56,146 nt of DNA. Source: CAWDPQ01 sp049642465. GTDB lineage: Bacteria; Acidobacteriota; Vicinamibacteria; Vicinamibacterales; 2-12-FULL-66-21. The stretch spans positions 1-56,146 of the forward strand of contig JBAROV010000210.1 of NCBI GenBank assembly GCA_049642465.1. Direction: 5' to 3'. The translations under genes and the position numbers were made by a program. Below, piece after piece: positions 1 through 8,514 of this stretch (position 1 is the stretch's first letter; each line of letters opens with the position of its first letter). The notes under the pieces are model-generated. The model made no database searches, was not told the DNA's origin, and saw only the letters and a program-made list of their open reading frames with translations.

Positions 1-1
1 G

Positions 2-3000
2 TTCAGAACCTACGAGCAGAAGGGACTGGTGCTGACCGCGACCGAACGCCTCGCCGTGCCGCCGATCACTCTCGAAGTCGGAGGCCTGGAGGAGGTTGTT
101 ACCGTCGAGGCCTCGGCGCTGCACGCGCAGGCGCAGAGCGGCGAACGCTCGGGCACGATCAGGGCCGACGAGATTGAGGACACGCAGCTGCGCGGCCGCG
201 ACTTCCTGGGGCTGCTGCAGGGCATGCCCGGAGTAGTGGACACGAACGTGCGCAACGCGCCGGGGTGGAATGCGTTCCTCGGCACGCAGATCAACGGGCT
301 CAGCGATCAGTTGATGGGGATGTCCTACGACGGCGTCTCGAGCAAGGACACCGGGTTCGGCGCGGCCAACTACGTGACGCCGTCGCTCGACTCGATTGCG
401 GAAGTGAAGATTCAGACCTCGAACTACCAGGCCGAATACGGCCGCGCCGGTGGCGCCAACATCATCATCGTCACCAAGAGCGGCAGCTCGAGGTTCAGCG
501 GATCGGCGGCGTATTTCAAGCGTCACGAAGGACTCACCTCGAACCCCTGGGATCGCCGGCGCACCTGCGACGCAACCGGCGGCACATCGCCATTGTGCGC
601 GAAGCCGCGCTATCGCTACGACAACTCGGCGGCCACGCTGGGCGGGCCGGTGCTGATCCCAGGCACGACGTTCAACGAGAAGCGCGACAAGCTGTTCTTC
701 TTCTACTCGCTGGACTTCCTGCCGCGGACCGATCCGTTCCTGGTGAGCAGCACGATGCCGTCGGCGCTGGAACGCAATGGCGATTTCTCGCAGACGAGGA
801 ACAACGCGGGCGTCCTGCGCTTCATCCGCAACCCGTTCAGCGGCCTGGCGTGCAACGTGAACACCGGCGGTCCTGGCTGCTTCCCCGGGAACGTCATTCC
901 GCAGCAGATGATCCATCCGATGGGCCGGCGAATCCTGAACCTGTTCCCGCTGCCCGATCCCGCGCTGGTGGGGAACCCGGTCACGCAGGGCAATTACAAC
1001 TACCAGTTCGCCGGCGATACCGAGAAGCTGCGCCGCGACAACGTCGTCCGCGTCGACTGGAACGTCGGGCGCCGCACGACCTTCTATACACGCGTGCAGA
1101 TGGGCAAGGAAGTCTTCGGCCGCGGCCAGTACAACGAGACCGCGCCGGCCCTGATCGCCGGCGCCGGTATGGGATTCCCGTGGTCGGAGGGCAGCTACGA
1201 CATCAACACCAAAGGCTACGTGTCCACGCTGACGCACACGTTCTCCGGTTCGACCGTGCTCGAGATCATCGGCGGGAGCAACTGGGCGGAGCAGGACGTG
1301 TATCCACTGGCACAGGCCGATTGGGATGCCCTCGACTATCGCAATCACCTGCCCGGTCACCGGCAGTACTTCCAGGAGAACAATCCGAATCACATCCTGC
1401 CGGACATGACGTTTGCCGGCGCGAACGCCTTGCCCAACACCAGGGCCATCAACATCGGCCAGGGCCAGAACTTCCCCTGGCTGGCGACCAACGACACCCA
1501 TAACATCTCGGTGAACCTGACGCACCTGCGGGGCAAGCACAACCTGAAGGCCGGATTCTTCTATGAGCGCACCGGCCGTCCCGGTCCGCTGTCGAGCAAC
1601 GCCGGAACGTATAACTTCAACTCCGACGCGGCCAATCCGCTCGACACGAACCTCGGGTGGGCGAACGCGCTCCTCGGGCACCTCAACACCTACACCGAAG
1701 GGAACAACAACCAGCGCTCCATGCCGGTCTTCAACCAGCCCGAGTTCTTCGTCCAGGACAACTGGCGCGTGACACGCAACTTCACCCTCGACCTTGGCGT
1801 CCGCTTCTCACACATCGGCGTCGTCTACGATAGGAATCGGGACATCGGCTGGTTCGATCCGGCAGCCTGGAATCCGGCGAACGCGGTGGAGCTGTGGCAG
1901 CCGCACTGCGCCAACGGCGTGTTCCCGTGCACCGGCGCAAATCGCGTGGCGCTCAACCCCGTCACTGGAGAAACGCGCCCGAGCCCGTGGATCGGCGCGG
2001 TCATCGCCGGGTCTGGCGACATCAACAACGGCACCGTCTTCGGCAAGGAGCTCCCTGATACGTTCCCAGGCGCCGGCATCCGGACTGCTCCGCGCCTCGG
2101 GTTCGGCTGGGACGTGTTCGGCGATGGCAAGACGGCGGTCCGCGGCGGATTCGGTACAAGCTACAACCGCCTTGGCGACGGCCAATACGGCGGGTTCACC
2201 GGCGTGATCAGCCGGACCGTGAACCTGCAGTGGACGACGATCGACGATCGCTTCAATGTCCCCGCGCTGGAGAACCCTCTGGGCGGGACGATGGTCCAGG
2301 AAGAGACCCGGCCGATCACCGTGCACTCGTGGAGCGTCGGCGTGCAGCGCGAGCTGCCCTGGCGCATGCTGGCCGACGTGGCGTACGTCGGCAACTCGGT
2401 GCGCAACGCATTTGCGGTCAATGCCGGCCAGTCCTACACCAATCAGCTCAACGACCCCGATCCGCGACTGGTCGCAAACCCGACGCCGAACATGATCGAC
2501 AGGACGACGGGCAACGTGCTGCCGACCAACTTCATCCGACCCAACTACCCGGGCCGCGGCGCGATCACTCAGCGCGTCTTCCTGGATGAGATGCACCGCA
2601 ACTACAACGCCATCCAGTTCGAGATCCGCCGCCGCCTGGCGAACGGCTTCGCCTGGGCCGCGAACTACACCGGGTCCGTGACCAAGGTGTATACGGCTTA
2701 CGACTGGTTCCGCACGTCCGAGGAGAACGAGCGCCGGAACACCCATAAGAATGGCAGCCGGCCGCACAACGCGAAGATCACCTATAACGTGATGATCCCG
2801 GGGGCGAGCCGGTTCCTCGGCAACAACGTCATCGCAAAGGGCGTTCTCGACGGCTGGCAGTTGTCGGGCATCACCACGCTGCTCGGCGGGACCTGGTCGA
2901 ACTTTTCATGCTTGAATGGTTTGTGCTTCACCGGCTCACCGGGTGCCAACATTCTGACGGGCGGCCTCGGCGGAATGCGACCGATTATCGTCTGCGACCC

Positions 3001-3385
3001 GAACCTGCCAAGCAGCGAGCGGACCTTCGAACGGCAGTACCGCACGGAGTGCGTGCAACCGCCGGGTCCGAGGACCGACGCGAGCGACACGCTCTATCAG
3101 GGCACCGGTGTTGGCGAGGGTCAGGAAGACGCCCGCATGGGCCTTGGCTACATCAACCACGACCTGACGCTGATGAAGAACTTCAGCCTGGGCGACGGAC
3201 GCAACATCCAGGTCCGCGCCGAGTTCTACAACGCGTTCAACACCACGCAATATCTGAACGTGAACACGCAACCGACGTTCAACTTTGCGACCGGCGAGCA
3301 GACGAACCCGGCGTTCGGCTCGATCAGCGGCGTCCGCGCCAACTCGAACCGCGTGATCCAGCTCGGAGTCCGGTTCACGTTCTGA
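2..3385 (+). CDS. TonB-dependent receptor, Oar-like (5' partial)
   Basis: Outer-membrane TonB-dependent receptor of the Oar/carboxypeptidase-regulatory type. The frame is open from base 2, so the start lies upstream. The first visible residues are the end of the N-terminal beta-sandwich domain, followed by the plug domain (about residues 40-150 of the visible part, with a run like YQAEYGRAGGANIIIVTKSG typical of Oar plugs) and then a long beta-barrel. The chain ends in VIQLGVRFTF, with the aromatic C-terminal residue expected of a barrel strand. The 1118 visible residues fit the family (1000-1200). The ligand cannot be told from sequence. The ThuA-like gene follows after 33 bp, probably in the same transcript. 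Such large Oar-like receptors are abundant in Acidobacteriota, which supports the taxonomic guess. Confidence 0.93.
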   Translation, partial: FRTYEQKGLVLTATERLAVPPITLEVGGLEEVVTVEASALHAQAQSGERSGTIRADEIEDTQLRGRDFLGLLQGMPGVVDTNVRNAPGWNAFLGTQINGLSDQLMGMSYDGVSSKDTGFGAANYVTPSLDSIAEVKIQTSNYQAEYGRAGGANIIIVTKSGSSRFSGSAAYFKRHEGLTSNPWDRRRTCDATGGTSPLCAKPRYRYDNSAATLGGPVLIPGTTFNEKRDKLFFFYSLDFLPRTDPFLVSSTMPSALERNGDFSQTRNNAGVLRFIRNPFSGLACNVNTGGPGCFPGNVIPQQMIHPMGRRILNLFPLPDPALVGNPVTQGNYNYQFAGDTEKLRRDNVVRVDWNVGRRTTFYTRVQMGKEVFGRGQYNETAPALIAGAGMGFPWSEGSYDINTKGYVSTLTHTFSGSTVLEIIGGSNWAEQDVYPLAQADWDALDYRNHLPGHRQYFQENNPNHILPDMTFAGANALPNTRAINIGQGQNFPWLATNDTHNISVNLTHLRGKHNLKAGFFYERTGRPGPLSSNAGTYNFNSDAANPLDTNLGWANALLGHLNTYTEGNNNQRSMPVFNQPEFFVQDNWRVTRNFTLDLGVRFSHIGVVYDRNRDIGWFDPAAWNPANAVELWQPHCANGVFPCTGANRVALNPVTGETRPSPWIGAVIAGSGDINNGTVFGKELPDTFPGAGIRTAPRLGFGWDVFGDGKTAVRGGFGTSYNRLGDGQYGGFTGVISRTVNLQWTTIDDRFNVPALENPLGGTMVQEETRPITVHSWSVGVQRELPWRMLADVAYVGNSVRNAFAVNAGQSYTNQLNDPDPRLVANPTPNMIDRTTGNVLPTNFIRPNYPGRGAITQRVFLDEMHRNYNAIQFEIRRRLANGFAWAANYTGSVTKVYTAYDWFRTSEENERRNTHKNGSRPHNAKITYNVMIPGASRFLGNNVIAKGVLDGWQLSGITTLLGGTWSNFSCLNGLCFTGSPGANILTGGLGGMRPIIVCDPNLPSSERTFERQYRTECVQPPGPRTDASDTLYQGTGVGEGQEDARMGLGYINHDLTLMKNFSLGDGRNIQVRAEFYNAFNTTQYLNVNTQPTFNFATGEQTNPAFGSISGVRANSNRVIQLGVRFTF

Positions 3386-3418
3386 TTCGGGCGTCGGCAG
3401 AGAGCCGGGGTACAGCCG

Positions 3419-4330
3419 ATGTTGAATCGCTTTCTGATAACCCGACTCTGTCTGGTGACGCTCTGTTGCGCATCATTTCAGGCGCAGGAGATCCAGTCCG
3501 ATCAGAAGGAACGAGTAGACGCGGCGGTTCCGCGCAAGGCGCCGGCGACGCCCAGGCAACCACGTCGGATGCTGGTGACAAACCTGTCGATGCGCGATGG
3601 CAAGCCGGTTCGGGGAAGCTCCGCCGCCGCCATTCCGGTGGGGAACTACGCGATCCAGCAGATGGGAAAGGTGACGGGCGCCTATGAGGCCATCTTCAAC
3701 GACGATATCGAGATGTTCCGGCCGGCGAACCTCAAGCAGTTCGACGCCATCTGCTTCAACAACACGCTCGGCGTGCTGTTCGATGACCCAGAGCTGCGGG
3801 CGTCTCTCCTCCGCTTTGTAGAAAGCGGAAAAGGATTCGTCGGCATTCACGATGCCATCGCGACCTTCGTGCAGTATCCGAAATACGATCAGTGGCGCGA
3901 GTTCGGCCGGATGCTCGGTGGAACTGAGAACGGCGGACATCCCTGGAACGGCGAAGTGATGACGATGAAGGTGGAGGATCCAGGCAACCCGATCAATGCG
4001 GCGTTCGGGGGCAGGGACTTTCAGATTGCCGACCAGGCGTTTCAGCTCCAGGAGCCCGTCCTTCGCGCTCACATGCACGTGCTGCTGAGGATCGACGCCG
4101 AGAAGACGGGGCCGGCGCGCCGAATTCTACCGGTCCGCAAACAGGATATGGACTTTCCAATGAGCTGGATTCGGCGTCACGGCAAGGGCCGCGTGTTCTA
4201 CTGCGGCCTCGGACACGGTCCCGAGGTGTTCTCGAACCCCCAGATACTCCAACATCTGCTTGCCGGCATCCAGTACGCGGTCGGTGATCTCGCAGCAAAT
4301 GACGCGCCGGATAGCACTGAAAGGCGTTGA
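3419..4330 (+). CDS. ThuA-like domain protein, secreted
   Basis: A 303-residue protein with an N-terminal hydrophobic segment (about residues 5-22) that looks like a signal peptide. The rest is a ThuA-like domain (trehalose-utilisation, glutamine-amidotransferase-like fold). Visible hallmarks are DAICFNNTLG, GKGFVGIHDA, the GGH segment, the PMSWIRRHGKGRVFYCGLGH block and the terminal GIQYAVGDLAA. ThuA proteins are linked to sugar metabolism, but the reaction of most members is unknown and I cannot assign one. It starts 33 bp after the receptor stop and probably shares its mRNA. Its 3' end abuts the accessory region: a truncated DUF4160 relic on the other strand begins about 45 bp further on. 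Confidence 0.88.
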   Translation: MLNRFLITRLCLVTLCCASFQAQEIQSDQKERVDAAVPRKAPATPRQPRRMLVTNLSMRDGKPVRGSSAAAIPVGNYAIQQMGKVTGAYEAIFNDDIEMFRPANLKQFDAICFNNTLGVLFDDPELRASLLRFVESGKGFVGIHDAIATFVQYPKYDQWREFGRMLGGTENGGHPWNGEVMTMKVEDPGNPINAAFGGRDFQIADQAFQLQEPVLRAHMHVLLRIDAEKTGPARRILPVRKQDMDFPMSWIRRHGKGRVFYCGLGHGPEVFSNPQILQHLLAGIQYAVGDLAANDAPDSTERR

Positions 4331-4375
4331 ACGGGTCCGCACACGCTGCTGAATGCGCGATGCGCACCAGGACGG

Positions 4376-4500
4376 CAGTGGGTCCATCTTGAGCGGCGGC
4401 TGGCCGGATTGCAGGAGAGCCCAAACGTGCTCCAGTTCGGCCCGATGAATCTCCACCCATGCTTCGACGAGCCGTTCCTGCGGCCTCGGCAAGCCCCCGC
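4376..4500 (-). pseudogene. DUF4160 C-terminal fragment
   Basis: The minus strand encodes LPRPQERLVEAWVEIHRAEL and then a stretch ending LLQSGQPPLKMDPL, the C-terminal half of a DUF4160 protein. The N-terminal half (the family's MPxISRFxG start) is absent and the frame runs on without the family's normal stop. It is a near copy of the C-terminal half of the frameshifted DUF4160 gene at 8515-8785, in the same orientation. Probably a relic of an older gene cassette left at the edge of the array. Confidence 0.7.
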
Positions 4501-4553
4501 CAGGCGGCGGGTGCGCAGCCCGACGGGTTTGAGCCGAATGGTTGGCCGGGGGA

Positions 4554-4988
4554 CTATTTCCCAGTGACGGGTCGCACGCGCCGCCAGCGTTCGTCGAATG
4601 TCTGGCCGCCGATCTCCCCGATACTGTGCCACACGTCGCCCTCGATGCTGCACTGGAACGAAACCTTCATTCCGCGGAGTTGGCTGAAGGGCGGGCCGAA
4701 ACCGTGGGCGATCGACTCCGTGTAAGTGCCCGCTGACACAGTGTACGGTCCGCCGTGACCGTACGACGCCAAGCCTGTGGCGTCTGCCGACAAAACAAAA
4801 AAGTGCGTCGGCGTCACGTGTTTCAGCGTAGTCGATCCGCCGCCCGGGGTCGCTTCGCCAGCAGCCTTTACCAGCTCCCATGTGCCGACAACCATGGGAC
4901 CTGTGCAGGGCTGTTCGGTCGGCTTCGTTTGTGAGGGGTTGGATTGTGCAAAGACCGCGAGCAGGAGTGTCACGACGAAAGAGTTCAT
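4554..4988 (-). CDS. small secreted protein, possibly lipocalin-like
   Basis: A 144-residue protein starting at the ATG at 4988, preceded by a GGAGACCCC-type ribosome binding site. An upstream extension of the frame exists but reads as arginine-rich noise, so I reject it. Residues 1-20 form a signal peptide (MNSFVVTLLLAVFAQSNPSQ). The mature part begins around GTWELVKAAGE and contains an FFVLSADATGLASYGHGGPYT-type segment and a C-terminal block DVWHSIGEIGGQTFDERWRR, reminiscent of small lipocalin-like (DUF4488-like) secreted proteins. No catalytic motif is visible. It lies between the DUF4160 relic and mazE, in the same orientation as the cassette genes, and may itself be a cassette. Function unknown. 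Confidence 0.6.
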   Translation of the reverse strand: MNSFVVTLLLAVFAQSNPSQTKPTEQPCTGPMVVGTWELVKAAGEATPGGGSTTLKHVTPTHFFVLSADATGLASYGHGGPYTVSAGTYTESIAHGFGPPFSQLRGMKVSFQCSIEGDVWHSIGEIGGQTFDERWRRVRPVTGK

Positions 4989-5255
4989 GGGGTCTCCTCT
5001 CCTGATCCTCAACACGGTGGTTCGATAGCGGCGAGCGAGGCAATCCGACGGAGCTGAGCCTGACGATCCTCGGGGCCGCAGTATGCGCCGGCCGTCACCA
5101 GGAGGCAAGCTCTTTGCGGCGTGCGCGCTACGGCGCGCTCGGGCCCGCACCTTGGCGTGGCTTGCCAACCGTAGCTTTTCTTCCCGCCCGCATATGCGAG
5201 CAGTCCAAAGTCTTTATCTTCCGTGAGCGGGTTAGCCAGCTTGCCTGCGCTCTTC

Positions 5256-5267
5256 ATACCATGGTAT
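5256..5267. promoter_or_regulatory. 12-bp palindrome upstream of mazE-like gene
   Basis: A perfect palindrome ATACCATGGTAT ends 9 bp before the antitoxin start. Position and symmetry fit an operator for antitoxin autoregulation, as is usual in type II toxin-antitoxin operons. Binding is inferred only. Confidence 0.45.
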
Positions 5268-5276
5268 TACTAAAGT

Positions 5277-5513
5277 ATGAAAGTTGCGCTGTCAATTCCA
5301 GATGACCTCTTCGAAACAGCTGAGTCGGTTTGCAAGCGGCTCGGCGTTTCGCGCAGTCGCCTGTATGCGACCGCTCTCGCGGAGTTCCTGGCCAAGCACC
5401 GCGGCCGAAAGATCACTGAACGACTCGACGCCGTCTACGCCACCGAGAATGGCCGCCTCGACTCCGTCACCCGGCGCATGCAGAAGCGGTCGCTCGCGAC
5501 CGAGTCGTGGTAG
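5277..5513 (+). CDS. MazE-like/ribbon-helix-helix antitoxin
   Basis: A 78-residue protein beginning MKVALSIPDDLFETAESV, a typical ribbon-helix-helix start (beta strand with alternating residues, then two helices including LGVSRSRLYATALAEFLAKH). The charged C-terminal half would wrap and neutralise the toxin. It overlaps the MazF-like gene by 7 bp (5507-5513), which indicates translational coupling. A perfect palindrome just upstream probably serves autoregulation. It is on the plus strand, opposite to most cassettes of this array, and has its own promoter region, as cassette-borne toxin-antitoxin modules often do. Confidence 0.82.
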   Translation: MKVALSIPDDLFETAESVCKRLGVSRSRLYATALAEFLAKHRGRKITERLDAVYATENGRLDSVTRRMQKRSLATESW

Positions 5514-5851
5514 TCGAGCGTGGCCAGATCTGGTGGGCCGACCTCGGCGAACTCGATGGATCTGAACCTGGATTCCGCCGGCCGCTCCTGATTGTTCAGA
5601 GCGACGCTTTTAACCGAAGCCGGCTCCGCACCACTCTCGCCGTTGTGCTGACGTCGAACCTGCGCCTGCTTGATGCGCCGGGTAACGTCTTACTTTCGGC
5701 GAAAGCCTCTGGCCTCCCCAAGGACTCAGTCGCGAATGTCTCTCAAGTCATCACGATCGACCGAGATTTCCTGACTGAACGCGCCGGCAGCATCCGCGGC
5801 GCGTTGCTCCGCGACGTCGATGCCGGTCTGCGCCTCGTCCTTGCCCTGTAG
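5507..5851 (+). CDS. MazF/PemK-type mRNA interferase toxin
   Basis: A 114-residue protein of the PemK/MazF family. The N-terminal VVERGQIWWADLGEL strand is followed by GFRRPLLIVQSDAFNRS, which carries the conserved R-P-x-L/V-I-V-Q segment, then TTLAVVLTSNLRL and the SQVITIDRDFLTER block. Length matches the family. It uses a GTG start within the 3' end of the antitoxin gene. Members cut mRNA at short sequences; the target here cannot be predicted. The stop is 17 bp before the left end of the IS1111-type element, which sits in the attC next to this module. Confidence 0.88.
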   Translation: MVVERGQIWWADLGELDGSEPGFRRPLLIVQSDAFNRSRLRTTLAVVLTSNLRLLDAPGNVLLSAKASGLPKDSVANVSQVITIDRDFLTERAGSIRGALLRDVDAGLRLVLAL

Positions 5852-6081
5852 GGTCAATCAAGCTGGCTAGACATGATGGCTGTCAGTCTCGACGTCGGTG
5901 CTCATTCGTCGGCCGCCTGCGCGGGCCCCGCAGCTGGGTGAGGGGCCTGCTCGGCGGCGGATGACTCGAGCGCGGCGGCTGAAACCGAACAGCGGAAAGA
6001 GAGACCGACCATCCTCGTCCTCGTGGATTATGCGGAGCGTCTGATCAACGGCGCACAGCGCCACACACGAGGAGGTCGGTC

Positions 6082-7194
6082 ATGGGGAACCGTAGCATGT
6101 TCGTGGGGCTGGATGTCCACAAGGAAACGATCGACATCGCGGTGGCCGAGGGCGGCCGCCAGGGAGAGGTCCGGCACTACGGGACCATCGCGGGGGATCT
6201 CGAGGCGCTCGACAAAGTGGTCCGGGCGTTGCGTGGCCCAAGCCGGGTCCTGCATTTCGTCTATGAGGCCGGCCCGTGCGGCTTTGGGATCCATCGGCAC
6301 GTGACGACGCGCCAGCAGGAGTGCGTCGTGGTCAGTCCCTCGATGATCCCGAAGCGGAGCGGCGATCGCGTGAAAACGGATCGGCGCGACAGCATGTCGC
6401 TCGCACGGCTTCATCGGGCTGGGGAGCTCCGGGCCATCTACATTCCCGACGCGACCGACGAAGCGATGCGCGACCTCGTGCGTGCCGGCGAAGACGCGGT
6501 CGTCGTCGCCACCCAAGCCAAGTACCGGTTGAAGGCGTTTCTGCTCCGGCAGGGACGCCGCTATCTCGGCCGAACCGGGTGGACCATCCCCTATCGCCGG
6601 TGGTTGGCAGGCCTGTCGTTCGCGAGCGCGGCGCAGCACATCGCGCTCCAGGAATACCGCGACGCCATCGACGAGACCGAGCGTCGCGTCGATCGCTTGA
6701 CCGACCCATTGCGGCAGCTCGTACCGGCGTGGCGCTGGGCGCCCGTCGTCGCGGCGCTGCAGGCGCTGCGCGGTGTTTCGTTCATCACCGCCGTCGGCTT
6801 GGTAGCGGAACTCGGGGACTTGACGCGCTTCGGCCGCCCGCGGGAGCTCATGGCGTTTCTCGGTCTCGTTCCCTCCGAGTATTCCAGCGGGCCGAGCGTG
6901 CGGCGCGGCGCGATCACGAAGGCCGGCAACCCTCACGTGCGGCGGTTGCTCGCTGAGGCCGCGTGGGCCTATCAGGGCATCCCCCGGATCGGCCGCGTGC
7001 AGTTGATCCGCCAGGAAGCGCTCCCGAAGGTCGTGTGCGACATCGCGTGGAAGGCACAACTCCGGCTGACCGCGCGCTTCCGGCGTCTCGTCGCCCGCGG
7101 CAAATCGAAGCCGAAGGTGGCAACCGCAATCGCGCGCGAGCTCGCGGGATTTGTCTGGGCCATTGCGCGCGAGGTGCGACCGGCCGGCGCGTAA
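6082..7194 (+). CDS. IS110/IS1111 family transposase (DEDD)
   Basis: A 370-residue transposase. The N-terminal RuvC-like DEDD domain shows GLDVHKETIDIAVAE (first Asp), FVYEAGPCGFG (Glu) and KTDRRDSMSLARL (Asp-Asp). The C-terminal Transposase_20 domain contains LQALRGVSFITAVGLVAELG and the conserved LMAFLGLVPSEYSSG and GAITKAGNPHVRRLL segments. Full length, with GAGGAGGTCGGTC as ribosome binding region before the ATG at 6082. It acts with a structured guide RNA (bridge RNA or seekRNA) in well-studied family members. The 303-bp non-coding right end downstream is the place expected for that RNA in IS1111-type elements. Confidence 0.94.
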   Translation: MGNRSMFVGLDVHKETIDIAVAEGGRQGEVRHYGTIAGDLEALDKVVRALRGPSRVLHFVYEAGPCGFGIHRHVTTRQQECVVVSPSMIPKRSGDRVKTDRRDSMSLARLHRAGELRAIYIPDATDEAMRDLVRAGEDAVVVATQAKYRLKAFLLRQGRRYLGRTGWTIPYRRWLAGLSFASAAQHIALQEYRDAIDETERRVDRLTDPLRQLVPAWRWAPVVAALQALRGVSFITAVGLVAELGDLTRFGRPRELMAFLGLVPSEYSSGPSVRRGAITKAGNPHVRRLLAEAAWAYQGIPRIGRVQLIRQEALPKVVCDIAWKAQLRLTARFRRLVARGKSKPKVATAIARELAGFVWAIAREVRPAGA

Positions 7195-7497
7195 ACGCGG
7201 CGACCGACATGACGGTCTCGTTCAGTCGTCTTCTCGGCGGCTCGGTGATCAGGTGGAGAATCCTCGAGGACGTTAAGGACGTCAGCGCACGCGCTGAGAC
7301 GTCCGTGCCTAGAGTGAGGCAGCTCCGCGACGCACAGAAGTCTGGCGGTACTCAACCCGCGGATATCAGCAGCGTCAACCGTCGCTAAAACACCGGGCCG
7401 CCGAGAGGAGGATTGAACGAGACGTCATCCACGGGCGGAACGCTCACGACGGTGAGGACGGGAGAAGTCTGGCTACTTGACAAATGACAGCCATATC
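7195..7497 (+). ncRNA. candidate guide (seek/bridge) RNA region of element 1
   Basis: A 303-bp non-coding stretch between the transposase stop and the right end of the element. In characterised IS1111-group elements the target-specifying guide RNA is encoded here. I did not resolve the fold or guide loops by eye, so exact ends are unknown. The expectation is that loop sequences match the attC core the element occupies. Confidence 0.3.
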
Positions 7498-7604
7498 AAC
7501 GTCATGCCGCTCAGCCGCGAGCGGCGGACAAGCAACTCATTCCGGAACGAGCTGAATGTTGGCACAACATTGGTGCCGCTCGTCGGCTGCAGCGGCTGTT
7601 AGCC
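7498..7604 (-). other. attC site (split by IS element 1)
   Basis: Cassette recombination site. On the plus strand it runs AACGTCATGCCGCTCAGCC ... GCTCGTCGGCTGCAGCGGC and ends in GTTAGCC (7598-7604). The missing start GGCT lies at 5865-5868, left of the inserted element. The arms CCGCTCAGCCGCGAGCGG and CCGCTCGTCGGCTGCAGCGG are the paired inner stems typical of attC. Read on the minus strand it follows the zinc-ribbon cassette gene, whose stop lies in the core. Confidence 0.8.
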
Positions 7605-8103
7605 GGCATTTCTTGTCGATGATTCACCCAGCGCGCCCAGTTTCGCAACGGCTGTCCAAGACTGCTCACATCGCCACCAACCGTCACTGAGCCACAGCGG
7701 ATGATTGGGATGATAGGGGCACGTCGGCCAACTCGTGTCGATAAACGCGTCGTGAAACCACTGCTGGACATCGTCGACCACCCGTTGCTTGTAGTCACTC
7801 AAGGCGTGGGCGAAAGGACGGATCCGAGAAGCCGCCTCAACGATTTCATACATGTGGTCGCCACCGATTGTCGCGGCAACGTCCATTTCCAGCAAGTGAA
7901 CGACGGCCGCTGGTCTTCGTCGGATATTGAAATCTCGGCAAGCGGTTGGGCTTCGGCCTCACTTGCGAGACAGCGGCGGCAGATTGGACCTAGCCTTCGA
8001 ACCTTCAGATGCCGTCGACACAGCAGCCCTCCGCACACTCGGCAAATCCCACAGCTCAGGGAATCTAGCTCCGCACTCCGAACATGTGAAGGGTACGATA
8101 TCC
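7599..8103 (-). pseudogene. frameshifted cassette gene, zinc-ribbon-like protein
   Basis: Three minus-strand frames must be joined to obtain one sensible protein. A start at 8103 gives MDIVPFTCSECGARFPELW; a second frame gives CRVCGGLLCRRHLKVRRLGP followed by ICRRC; a third (from about 7895) gives a segment with DVQQWFHDAFIDTSWPTCP, HPLWLSDGWWRCEQ and VAKLGAL, ending in the attC core at 7599. Cys-x2-Cys pairs in the first two parts look like a treble-clef or zinc ribbon. At least two frameshifts separate the parts, so it is either a decayed cassette gene or carries sequencing errors. The third frame alone (98 codons) could still be translated. Function unknown. Confidence 0.55.
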
Positions 8104-8130
8104 ATTCTGCAGACGTCCCAATCCGTGTCC

Positions 8131-8201
8131 GGATAACGCCCACGAATGAGCCGCGCGCCGGGGATTTTCAGCGGCGCGTCGGCTCCATTCGTTTGTTAGC
8201 C
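8131..8201 (-). other. attC site
   Basis: Plus strand reads GGATAAC (8131-8137) ... GTTAGCC (8195-8201). Between them are strong paired arms: ACGAATGAGCC against GGCTCCATTCGT, and GCGCGCC against GGCGCG. It follows the DUF2442 cassette gene on the minus strand, whose TAA stop lies in the core. Confidence 0.8.
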
Positions 8202-8510
8202 CGCGGCTGACTTGGAACGGTTGCCTCGGCCCCACGTTCGAGCCCTCGCGGCGAGTTCCTCGGCTACGGTTGGCCAATCGTGAAGGGTCGTCGGATCGAA
8301 ATCTGCGCCGTTCGGCCACACAAGCGTGCCGGCCTCGGCATCCAGGGCCACGCCATTGAACGTGGCCAGGTCCTGAAGCGGCCCAAACATGGCGCCGTGA
8401 AGCACCGGCCGAAAATCGATGTGCTGCTCCGTGCCGTCGGTGAACTCCACCGCGAGCCGGTACGGCCCGACAATGACGAACCGCGTGACGCGGTGAATCG
8501 GATGGGGCAT
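8196..8510 (-). CDS. DUF2442 domain protein (cassette gene)
   Basis: A 104-residue protein starting MPHPIHRVTRFVIVGPYRLA. The VEFTDGTEQHIDFRPVL and LATFNGVALDAEAGTLVWPN blocks are the DUF2442 signature. The ATG at 8510 is preceded by AGGTAAGGCC. An upstream extension of the frame is only the out-of-frame shadow of the preceding gene. DUF2442 genes are commonly paired with DUF4160 genes, as here (stop of DUF4160 at 8515, start at 8510), and the pair is often suspected to be toxin-antitoxin-like, but activity is unproven. The stop is in the downstream attC core. Confidence 0.85.
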   Translation of the reverse strand: MPHPIHRVTRFVIVGPYRLAVEFTDGTEQHIDFRPVLHGAMFGPLQDLATFNGVALDAEAGTLVWPNGADFDPTTLHDWPTVAEELAARARTWGRGNRSKSAAG

Positions 8511-8514
8511 GGCC

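Larger units (their letters stand above)
5869..7497 (+). mobile_element. IS110-superfamily (IS1111 type) element 1, inserted in an attC core
   Basis: Element with one transposase gene and subterminal inverted repeats: ATGGCTGTCA (5876-5885) and its exact reverse complement TGACAGCCAT (7485-7494). With ends at 5869 and 7497 the repeats lie 7 bp and 3 bp from the termini, the spacing I recall for the IS1111 group. Removing 5869-7497 joins GGCT (5865-5868) to AAC (7498-7500) and restores the attC core GGCTAAC, identical to cores of neighbouring attC sites. So the insertion point is inside the core and there is no target duplication, as expected for this family. Length is 1629 bp. Confidence 0.8.

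Noticed and set aside
1808..2767. 319-codon minus-strand frame inside the receptor gene
   Set aside because: Antisense shadow of a high-GC gene with strong codon bias; the plus-strand frame is clearly the receptor.
4197..5043. Long minus-strand frames across the ThuA 3' end
   Set aside because: Arginine-rich shadow frames opposite real genes; no start or family.
5225..5240. GTTAGCC near 5231 as a further attC core
   Set aside because: No paired inner arms or opposite core within 150 bp.
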